From positions 1 through 20,290 of the forward strand of contig CAZSQD010000016.1 of assembly GCA_964608925.1 (NCBI GenBank): a stretch of 20,290 nucleotides of DNA. The letters run 5' to 3'. This DNA is from GCA-2733415 sp964608925 (GTDB lineage: Bacteria > Bacteroidota > Bacteroidia > Flavobacteriales > Flavobacteriaceae). The notes under the pieces were generated by a model that had not been told where the DNA came from, searched no databases, and saw only the letters and a list, made by a program, of their open reading frames with translations. Position numbers and translations under genes: made by a program. Position 1 is the first letter of the stretch; each line of letters opens with the position of its first letter. This document shows positions 1 through 8,800 of this stretch, piece after piece.

Positions 1-1538
1 TCGTATACCGTTTTGGTTAACCCTTGTAAAAAATCACGATCATGAGAAACCAAAATTAAAGTGCCTTCAAATTTTTGCAAAGCTTCTTTTAAAACACTTT
101 TTGATTTCATGTCCAAGTGATTGGTTGGCTCATCCATAATCAACACATTTAACGGCTGTAATAGCATTTTTGCGAGCGCTAAACGGTTTCGTTCTCCACC
201 AGATAGTACTTTTACTTTTTTATCAACCTCTTCGCCTCTAAATAGGAAAGAACCTAAAATATCACGTACTTTACTACGTGTTTTTTCATTTGCGGCATCA
301 ATCATAGTATCTTCTACGGTTTTATTACCGTCTAAATATTCTGCTTGGTTTTGTGCAAAATAACCTATTTGTACATTGTGCCCCGTTTTTAAATGACCAG
401 TAAACGGGATGTCACCTACCATCATTTTAGCAAGTGTCGATTTTCCTTGTCCGTTTTGCCCCACAAATGCAATTTTACTTCCTCTTTCAATAAGCAAGTC
501 TACATTTTGTAACACCAATTTATCATCATAACTTTTTCCTAAATTTTCGGCTTCAACTACAATTTTACCTGGTTGTATGGAAACAGGGAATTTTAAAGTC
601 ATCACACTATTATCTTCCGCATCTACCTCTATACGTTCAATTTTACTTACTTTTTTAATAAGTGATTGTGCCATGGATGATTTACTAGCTTTTGCTCTAA
701 ATTTTTCAATTAATTTTTCCGTTTGCTCAATTTGTTTAGCTTGGTTTTTTTGAGCGGCTAATTGTTGTGTTCTTATTTCTTCACGTAACACTAAATATTG
801 TGAATAGGGTTTTGGGTAATCGTAAATTCTGCCTAATGATATTTCTATGGTTCTATTGGTGACATTGTCTAAAAACATTTTATCATGCGATACAATTACA
901 ACCGCTCCGGCATAACTTTTTAAGAAGGTTTCCAGCCAAATTATCGATTCAATATCTAAGTGATTGGTAGGCTCATCTAACAGTAATACTTCATTTTTTT
1001 GTAATAATAATTTAGCCAATTCAATACGCATACGCCAACCTCCAGAAAAGGTTTCGGTAAGTTTATCAAAATCTTCACGTTGAAACCCTAAACCTTGTAA
1101 AATACGTTCAGTTTCGCCTTTGTAGTTGTAGCCGCCATGTATTTCATATTGATGTTGTAGTTCGGTAACGTCTTCTATTATTTGAGTATATTCGTCACTT
1201 TCATAATCGGTTCTTTCGGTTAACGCTCTATTGAGTTCTTCCATTTGAAACTCTATTTTTTTAATGAGTTCAAATGCTTGGTAAGATTCATCTAAAACCG
1301 TCCTACCTTCTACAAAATCAATATCTTGACGTAAAAAACCAATGCGTACCTCTTTGCCTAATGCAATTTGGCCACTATCATGTTCTTGATCTCCAGAAAT
1401 TATTTTTAGTAAAGTAGATTTTCCTGCTCCATTTTTACCAATTAAACCTGCACGATTACCTGCGCCTAGACGAAAAGTGATTTCTTTAAATAAGTCTTCT
1501 CCTTGAAAAGAGACGGATAAATTATGTATATTAAGCAT
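1..1538 (-). CDS. ABC-F family ATP-binding protein, C-terminus cut by the window edge
   Basis: Reading the minus strand from ATG at 1538 gives about 512 residues with no stop before the left edge. Two ABC ATPase cassettes lie in one chain with no membrane segments. Cassette 1 has Walker A GKNGAGKST at about 34-42, the signature FSGGWRMR, and DEPTNHLD near 186. The linker, roughly 230-300, is rich in K/Q/E and fits the ABC-F interdomain arm. Cassette 2 has Walker A GQNGQGKST near 359, the signature LSGGERNR, and DEPTNHLD near 468. Two soluble cassettes with DEPTNHLD in both are typical of ABC-F proteins, which bind the ribosomal E site and relieve stalled translation or, in some subfamilies, protect against antibiotics. 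The subfamily (Uup-, YheS- or EttA-like) cannot be fixed without the C-terminus. The gene is divergent from the DUF983 gene across an 82-nt gap. Family call is certain; a resistance role is not supported. Confidence 0.95.
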   Translation of the reverse strand, partial: MLNIHNLSVSFQGEDLFKEITFRLGAGNRAGLIGKNGAGKSTLLKIISGDQEHDSGQIALGKEVRIGFLRQDIDFVEGRTVLDESYQAFELIKKIEFQMEELNRALTERTDYESDEYTQIIEDVTELQHQYEIHGGYNYKGETERILQGLGFQREDFDKLTETFSGGWRMRIELAKLLLQKNEVLLLDEPTNHLDIESIIWLETFLKSYAGAVVIVSHDKMFLDNVTNRTIEISLGRIYDYPKPYSQYLVLREEIRTQQLAAQKNQAKQIEQTEKLIEKFRAKASKSSMAQSLIKKVSKIERIEVDAEDNSVMTLKFPVSIQPGKIVVEAENLGKSYDDKLVLQNVDLLIERGSKIAFVGQNGQGKSTLAKMMVGDIPFTGHLKTGHNVQIGYFAQNQAEYLDGNKTVEDTMIDAANEKTRSKVRDILGSFLFRGEEVDKKVKVLSGGERNRLALAKMLLQPLNVLIMDEPTNHLDMKSKSVLKEALQKFEGTLILVSHDRDFLQGLTKTVY

Positions 1539-1578
1539 GTTTGTTACAATTGTTACGAAGTAGGTCTTTTAAAAAAAC

Positions 1579-1586
1579 TACTTTTG
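1579..1586 (+). promoter_or_regulatory. Candidate -7 promoter box (TACTTTTG) for the DUF983 gene
   Basis: TACTTTTG matches the Bacteroidota -7 consensus TAnnTTTG exactly and ends 34 nt before the ATG at 1621. No clear TTTG -33 element lies at the expected spacing, so the call rests on one box. A weaker overlapping alternative is TTAATTTG at 1593-1600. Confidence 0.4.
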
Positions 1587-1620
1587 CGATTATTAATTTG
1601 CGCAAAAATACAATAAATAA

Positions 1621-2019
1621 ATGCTAAAAAAAGGAAATATTTTATACAGTATGCTCTTTGGTAAATGTCCGAAGTGCCATGAGGATTATATGTACCTTGA
1701 AAAAAACTGTTATAAGTTGTCAAGTACCTTAAAAATGAATAAAAGTTGTACAAGTTGTGGGCAAAAATACCATATAGAACCTGGTTTTTTTGATGGTGCT
1801 ATGTACGTGAGCTATGGATTGGGTATTGCTTTTTCAGTAACAGCTTTTGTATTGGCTAACTTATTTTTCACCCCAACAGTATGGCAAACATTTGGGATTA
1901 TTAGCGTTACCATGATTGGTTTAATGCCTTTTATGGCACGTTTAGCGCGTAGTATATGGATTAATATGTTTGTAAGTTATGATAAAGATGCTTTAGTGAG
2001 TTTTAAGGATAAGAAATAA
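1621..2019 (+). CDS. DUF983 family zinc-ribbon membrane protein
   Basis: A 132-residue protein with a cytosolic N-terminus holding two CxxC pairs: CPKC at 16-19 and CTSC at 43-46, the latter followed by a GQKY turn, together a likely zinc ribbon. Two hydrophobic segments follow, at roughly 64-85 and 90-108, the first after the conserved EPGFFDGAMYVSYG stretch. This architecture and motif are those of the DUF983 family, which has no established biochemical role that I know of. The ATG at 1621 is preceded by an A-rich leader and a -7 box. The gene converges on the VanZ-family gene with a single base between the two stop codons. Family assignment is strong; function is unknown. Confidence 0.88.
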   Translation: MLKKGNILYSMLFGKCPKCHEDYMYLEKNCYKLSSTLKMNKSCTSCGQKYHIEPGFFDGAMYVSYGLGIAFSVTAFVLANLFFTPTVWQTFGIISVTMIGLMPFMARLARSIWINMFVSYDKDALVSFKDKK

Positions 2020-2040
2020 ATCAGGAAGATTTATTTTTTT
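2014..2040 (+). terminator. Hairpin and T-run overlapping both convergent stop codons
   Basis: A perfect 9-bp stem, AAATAAATC (2014-2022) with GATTTATTT (2028-2036), closes a 5-nt loop and is followed by more T residues to 2040. The 5' arm contains the TAA of the DUF983 gene (2017-2019) and part of the TGA of the VanZ gene (2021-2023 on the minus strand). The stem is AT-rich and therefore weak, but position and T-run fit an intrinsic terminator for the plus-strand gene. It has poorer U-run support on the minus strand. Confidence 0.5.
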
Positions 2041-2398
2041 GCACTTTAGCGTAAAAATATTTTAGGAGTGTAGCTGCTATTGCAATACCAATACTGTTTG
2101 CAACTACATCAAGCACATCTGCAGAGCGGTTTTGAGTAAAAGCACCTTGCAATAATTCAATCAATACACCTGTAGCAAAAGCAAATAAAACTACTTTTTT
2201 ATAGTTTGCTTTTTTTTGATTAAAGTTAAAATAAATAAACCAAACTAGGGTGTAAACAATATAGATGCCAATATGCACTATTTTGTCTTTATGCTCAAAG
2301 CTTTGAGCAATAGTAACTTTTACAGTTGCTAAACAAGCAACAAAAAGAAGTAGGGTGTAGGATAATGCTACACCCAACCATTGTTTTTTATTAAGCAC
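2021..2398 (-). CDS. VanZ-family small membrane protein
   Basis: About 125 residues with four predicted membrane segments. It carries the VanZ-family signatures DKIVHIGIYIVYTLVW near 38-53 and IELLQGAFTQNRSADVLDVVANSIG near 80-105. VanZ in enterococci contributes to teicoplanin resistance, but the many short homologues encoded beside core genes in Bacteroidota have no proven role, and resistance should not be inferred. There is no ATG at the N-terminus. The frame can start at GTG 2398 (giving MLNKKQWLG) or TTG 2401; GTG is chosen because the resulting N-terminus looks more natural. It overlaps the end of gcvH by 8 nt, so it is probably translationally coupled and is the last gene of the operon. 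Confidence 0.82.
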   Translation of the reverse strand: MLNKKQWLGVALSYTLLLFVACLATVKVTIAQSFEHKDKIVHIGIYIVYTLVWFIYFNFNQKKANYKKVVLFAFATGVLIELLQGAFTQNRSADVLDVVANSIGIAIAATLLKYFYAKVQKNKSS

Positions 2399-2771
2399 CA
2401 ATTAATACTTTGTAAGCATCAGCAGATAATAATTCCTCTAATTGAGAAGCATCAGACACTTTAATTTTAACCATCCATCCATCACCATAAGGATCTGTAT
2501 TTATTTTTTCAGGTTCGTCTTCTAATTCTTCATTAAATTCAATTACTTCTCCAGTAACAGGAATAAATAAATCAGATACTGTTTTTACAGCTTCTACGGT
2601 ACCAAAAACTTCATCTTGTTCTAAAGTTTCATCTAGAGTGTCTACATCTACATAAACAATATCACCTAATTCTTTTGCAGCAAATGCAGTAATACCAATG
2701 GTAATTATATCACCATCTATTTTAATCCATTCGTGATCTTTTGTGTATTTTAATTCTTCTGGAAAATTCAT
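2391..2771 (-). CDS. gcvH: Glycine cleavage system H protein
   Basis: A 126-residue lipoyl carrier of the glycine cleavage system. It shuttles the aminomethyl group between the P, T and L proteins in the cytoplasm. The N-terminus KYTKDHEWI at 8-16 and the lipoylation motif GTVEAVKTVSDL are intact, with the lipoyl-accepting lysine at 63. The downstream PVTGEV stretch and the TDPYGDGWMVKIK block near 92-104 are also typical, and the length is normal. The ATG at 2771 is clear. The gene lies 48 nt downstream of sprA and overlaps the VanZ-family gene. No P, T or L protein gene is in the window, so it is separated from its partners here. Confidence 0.97.
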   Translation of the reverse strand: MNFPEELKYTKDHEWIKIDGDIITIGITAFAAKELGDIVYVDVDTLDETLEQDEVFGTVEAVKTVSDLFIPVTGEVIEFNEELEDEPEKINTDPYGDGWMVKIKVSDASQLEELLSADAYKVLIGA

Positions 2772-2801
2772 TATATTGTATTTATAAGTTTTAATTTTTT
2801 G

Positions 2802-2809
2802 TAAAGATA
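2802..2809 (-). promoter_or_regulatory. Weak -7-like box (TATCTTTA) upstream of gcvH
   Basis: In the 48 nt between the sprA stop and the gcvH start, the minus strand reads TATCTTTA, one mismatch from TAnnTTTG. It ends 30 nt before the gcvH ATG, a distance similar to other boxes in this window. It could give gcvH-vanZ its own transcript in addition to read-through from sprA. Weak evidence. Confidence 0.25.
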
Positions 2810-2819
2810 GTAAGTTTGT

Positions 2820-5800
2820 TTAATTACCAAAATTATATCGTAAAGTAAATCCTCCTCGCATAGTTGTTTGCGGAAAAGAAGTTGATATTACAGCGTCTGA
2901 AAAGGTATAATCAAAGTAAAATAATGCGGTAAAGTTTTTACTCATGGCATAATCTGCTTTAAAGGATCCGCTCCACAGTTTTTGACCTGCTGTTATTTGA
3001 TTGTTTTCTAAATCAAGGTAACGCACAATGGTTTTATTGTTTCGTAAGGAAACATCTGCTTTTAAGTTTAAATCACCTGTTACTTTTTTACCTTTTGCTA
3101 ATTTGGTTTTAAAACTTACGTCTTTTACACGATATCCTAATTGTACAGTATATTGATTACCTCTAATTTCGGTCATTAATCCGTTATCAAAACTTAAAGA
3201 CATGGCTCTATCTTTATCCATTTTTAATCCGATTTTAATAGAATTTTTCATTTCAAAATCTATTTTTATTAACGGACTAAATTGCTCTGTTAAGTTTACG
3301 TTTGATAAAATGGTTTCACTTTTAATATTTCCTGCTTGGTCAATGTTGTTACTTGGGTTGGCTTGTAACTCTAAGTTTGTGCGAAATTGATTTACCGTAT
3401 AGTCTGATTTGTAAGCGTGTGATAATGAAAAACGCTTAAACCGTTTTTTAAACCAATCATTTTTCATGAAGCCGTTGTATTTCATTGACCAGTTTGGGAT
3501 AGGAATATCTCTAAAAACACCTGTTTTGGCTTTACTTGCATCTTGCCCAGAATAAGCGGCTAAAAATGAAGGTAATAAAACTTGCTGACTGGTTTTTCCG
3601 TAACCAATAGGGTACCCTTCCGCATCTAAATTAGCAATGTTATTTACATCAATACCAGCTTGTTCTGCTAAACGGAATGCAATTTCTTTACGGTTACTTT
3701 TAAAGGTTTCAAATACTTCCGATTGTGTTTCGTCACTTTTTTGAAATGCCGTTTTTATCAATACCGTTGAAATAGCAAAATTACCTGATGTGTTTGGTGT
3801 AAGTGGTACATAATCACCATTTAATCCGTTTACATCGGCTCCATCAATTCTATAGTTCTCCGTATAGGTGTCTTGATAGGTTCTATTGGCTATTAAGTCA
3901 ATTTTTAAATCTTTAATAGGTTCTAGGTTGGCATTAATATTTAAGGTTCTTGTTTTATTGTTTGAGTATTGCTCATTAAAACTTGGGTATAAGGTTAGCC
4001 ATCCTTTTTTAGCAGCTTCATAACGCAATGCATCATCTTGTGTTCCAAAAGTGTAACCTAAAGATGGTTTTAATGTACCTATAGTACCCACGTCATTTAC
4101 ATAACCTGGTATGTAACTACCTTTGTTTTGGTTGTACGTTACTTGTACTTTTTTAATAGATGTTAGTAAGCCTACTCCAAAATTGAACATTTTATTGCTA
4201 AAATTCGCTTTTGGTTTGGTTCTGCTTTTTACTTTTATTTCGGTTAATTGTGTGTCTAACTCTTTTAGTTTTAAATCTACTTTTAGTTGTTTACTGTCTG
4301 ATAAAGAATCTTTTGCTTTTAAACGTTTTACTTTTTTTGTTTTACGTGCTTTTTTATTCCTTAATTTAGAGGCAAATGTTTTTTTGAAATTCTTTTTCTC
4401 TAAGCCTGCATATTTATACAAACGCTTCATGTTAAAAGAAGTATTAATATTATGTGTTTGTGCATTTTGTATAGAGTTACCGATGTCAAAAGTCCTACCT
4501 GTTGGGTTGTTAAATTCGTCCGTTTCTGCAACATTGGATAATATATCAGATCCTTTTTGCCATTGAAAATCTCCTGTATACGCATAGTTTGCTTTTACAA
4601 ATTTAAAGAGAGGTAGCTTGCTTAGTGGTAATTCATAATTTAATTGAAACTGTTGCGAGTGGCGGTTAGGGTCTCCAATGTTAAAGAAATCATTCCAAAT
4701 GGTATTGTCATTATCAATAATACCTGTTGTAGTAATATAATTTTTAACAATATTATTACGAGATGCTGTAAAGTTAAATTGTAAACTTTTGGTTAAATTA
4801 TGACTCACATTGTATTGCCAGTCAAACATATAATTACGTTTGTATAAGTCTGGTAACGGTAAGTTTCCTGCAATATCATCAACATTTCTAAAACGTTGTT
4901 TGTTGTATAAACGTGTGAAATTTGTGTTGAATGAAATACTTGAAGGCAACAAGTTAAAATTAATATCTTTTAATATTTTATAATATTTACTACGGTTTAA
5001 AAACTTTAATTTTTTTAACGGTTCTATGGAGTTTTCTTTAAAAGAATGCCCATAGGTAACACCTGTTCTGGTCCCTTGCTCTAAGAAATTATCAATTTCA
5101 TAAGTATGTCTGTCTACTTGGTTGTAAGAGTAGGAGAAGGTGAAGTTTTCTACGTCATAAAAACGAGCCTTACCTTCACCTGTACGTTCTTTACGTACGC
5201 CTATAAAATTGATACTTTTACGTTTGGTGTAATCTTGAGCTCGTTCTTTATAAAAATCTTCATCATTAGGGTTTTGATCTATAATAGTTTCCAACTCAAT
5301 ATCTTGATACAAAGGATCGTATTTTGGAGTGACTACTTCTTCGCCAATAGCGTAATTAAACGGAATATTAAGTCCCCATTTTTTTGGCAACAATTGCCCT
5401 ACGTTTAAATTGGTAACAATATCATATTGTTTGGTGTCATCTCTACTGCGTTCATTAGGTCCTTGTTCTAGTGTTCCGAAACCAATAGTGCTACGTTTTC
5501 CAGTAGCTGAAAAATTTGCAAAATCGGCAATGTTAGCATCGGCACTCATTAAGGCTGCCCAACCACCTTTATTATCCATATCTGCTAAACGTAATTCATT
5601 AAACCATACTTCACCGTGTATTGGTGTGGTTGCGGATGGATTTTTAATACCCAACATTATGTTTCTAATGCGTCCAATAGTAGGATTCCCTTTTATAGCA
5701 ATACGATATTTTGTGGTAATAGGGTCAAACTCATTTATAATACCATCCACAATAGTCCCATCTTCAGTAACATTTACATATTTTAGTGTTGGGTCAATGC

Positions 5801-8800
5801 CTGAAGCACTAATTTGACTTCCTTTTAATGCTTTTAAAACCGATAAAGGTAAATCTATTTCATTGGCAGTAGGCCAAACAATAGCGGGATTATTACTGTT
5901 AAAAGTAGAAACTTTTAAAGGTATTTCTATTTGATAGTAATTATTTGTTAAATCACTACCCATACGTAAAAATGCAACCATATCATCATCTGCTAACGTG
6001 TTCCCTGCGGAGTACGATTCGGCATGTATAAAGAGTTTCAGTTTTTTAAACTGTAACATATCTATATTAATGTTTTTATAAACCGCTCTCGCATCATGTG
6101 GTTCTAAAGCTTTTACTCTAAGTGATAAAGATTGTTCGTTTTGAGCAATTACAGTATTGTTGTTATATAATTCTTCTTGTTCTACACCTGGAGGTAATAC
6201 GTAATTGATGTTTTCTAAAACGTTTACGGCTCCTGTTTCAAAATCGGTAGGATCATCGTCTACATTTACATCGGTTAAATCTAAGGTTTGAGAATAGGTT
6301 CTCCAATCTCCTCTAACCAAATCAAACGTACCAAAACGCAATACAGTATTTTGTGTAAATTCACTTAAAAACAATCGCATGAAGCGGATGGATCTGAAAT
6401 CACTAATTCCACCAATATCTTGAGCGTGACTTCCTTTTAAAGGAATACGGAATTGCAACCAACGTACTTGTTTGTTGTTTCCGTTTGGTAGGGTTGTGTT
6501 TACGGTTTTGGTATCTCTTAAAAACTCGGCACCTACATCACCAATATTCATCCCTGAAGTAATATCAACATCATATTGATAATAACTATTAATGGTATTC
6601 ATAGTGTTGTCACGGTTAATATCCTCAATATCAGGTTGTGTAGTAGATCCTCTATTGGTGTCAGATACATTTTCAGGTGAGTTCCCTTGCGTACCGTTAT
6701 AATCTAAATAACGATCTAAAACGCTACCATCTCTATTTAAATAATAGGTGTAATTATCTCCTGCAGGATCTTCAGTAGCTCCGTAGGTGTTGTAGATAGC
6801 ATCTTCTTTAATATCATTAAGTCCATCCAGTCCTAAATCTTGATTAATGCGTTCCTGTCCTGTGGTGTCAAACGCATAAATTAAAGCTTGATTGGTAGGT
6901 ACTTTACCCCAAATACTCGGAGTCGTATTTTGAATACTACCATCTGCAGGTAACCCATTTTCGTATAATTTACGACCATCGGGTAAAATATCTTCAGAAA
7001 TACTACCCAAGTTGATGGTTAATTTACCACCAGTAGAAGGTATGGTAGCATCATCATAATACGGGTCTTGCATCCAAAATTCAATAAATTCTACATTGGC
7101 TTGTTCAAAGTCAGTAGTGGTGATTTGGCGGGTGATACCTGCCCAGTTATTGTTTGGTGAATCTACATCAGTCCTGTTGTTATATGGTCCTCTGTTAGCA
7201 GGATAATAAGCTAAATCTAAAGTGCTTAAAACAGTTGTTTGTCCTGTTGCAATGGTTTGATTGTTGATTTCATTGATAAAAACTCTACGTGTATTTAGCG
7301 TTGAGATGTCATCATTACTAATACCTGAAGGTTTGTTGTTACTATAAAAAATAGGATCAATATTATACCAAGCTAATTTAGCACGATTGTGTCCAGCAGA
7401 AATAGGGTTGCCTGTAGTGTTGAGTAAAATATCACGGGGTGGACTGGATAATTTCCATGATTGTGGGGTTTTTACATTTATTGCGGTTTGTGAAGCTTCA
7501 AAATCATCAATATAACTCGTGCTTTCACCGTTTAATTGTGTTCGTTTAGGGGAACCTGGTAATAAGTAGGCTACTTCACCTCTTACGGATAAATTTGAAG
7601 GAACATCCGTATCAATGTTGGGTAATTTATTAGCTAAACGCGTTAGTAACGGTAGCTCAGTAGAATAATTACCGCTAAATCCTAAAATAGTATTATTAAT
7701 AGGTTCATATCCGTACGCAGCTTTTTGTGTTAGCGGACGTTCTTTTAAGTTTAAAATGGTACCTGATAACATAAATTTATCATTAAATTTATGTTCCACA
7801 TTTACACCCATAAAACGTTTGGATTGTTGACCAAAAACAGCATTGTTTTCAACAGAAATATCAATAGGTATATTAGATGCTTTTAAACCTTCATCTAAAA
7901 TTTGTACTTGACCCAATTGGTAATCTACGGTATAATCTACACCTTCTACTAATTGTCGTCCTCCTGCGGTAACCGTAACCGAACCTCTTGGTACATTAAA
8001 TGCGCCAATAGAAATACCACTACCTCCAGATGATTTATAACGTCCTTTTAATTGAAATTTATTTTTATCAGCATCTTCTTGTGCTACGGTTTTGGTAGAT
8101 ACATATAAGTTTTTATAAACGTATTTTAATTGATTGGTGTTGTAGGTGGCTAACTCCGCATCCGTTAAATCCATACCATCATCATAGGTTTCCGTAGCGT
8201 TTAAGCTTAATTTGTCAAATAAATCTTTCCCAAAGGGTTCAATGGTGGTAAAATAAATATTTCCGTTTTGAGTATTTACCGTTATCCCTGGGTAAAAATC
8301 AAAAAAACCATCACCACCTTGTTGTGGGTCATTATTGGAATTTAATTTATCGAGATTAAAAACTTGTAACAATGGTGTTTGTTCTACATTTGCAGGTAAA
8401 GGATCTCCTGTACTGGTAATAAAATTTACGGGAGAAGGATCTGTATATAAAATATCTAATTTAAACCCGTCTTGCGTTAATTGATACGCATTTAACGGAT
8501 ATACATTTTTCATCATTAAATCCCAAACCGGTTGACTCACATTGGTCAAGTTACTTTTAATCATTTTAAGTACCAAGTTGTTATTGGTAACAATAGGGTT
8601 GGGGTTTGTGTTGTCAACAGTTGTAGCATCAACACCATCCGTAGCAAATTCACCTACTTGATATACTTGTCCGTTTACGGTAAATTGAAAAGCAACGGCT
8701 AAAACTTCATCATTGTTTAGGCGTTGATTTAAGGATATATATCCTAATTGTGTGTTTAAGCTATAATCCGATCCTTGATTTAATTTACGTGCGTTTTCTA

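Noticed and set aside
1..1538. Antibiotic-resistance ABC-F protein
   Set aside because: The visible motifs define ABC-F as a whole. Nothing indicates a resistance subfamily, and the C-terminus is missing.
1621..1753. Minus-strand frame (1553-1753) over the DUF983 start
   Set aside because: It overlaps the conserved zinc-ribbon coding region of DUF983 in antisense and has no family features.
2021..2398. Glycopeptide resistance determinant (VanZ)
   Set aside because: Only family-level similarity is visible and no other van genes are present. Short VanZ-like proteins beside core genes are not evidence of resistance.
4123..5817. Several 100-147-residue plus-strand frames opposite sprA (4123-4566, 5106-5408, 5410-5817)
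   Set aside because: All are antisense to intact sprA coding sequence and resemble hydrophobic or random translations without known domains or leaders.
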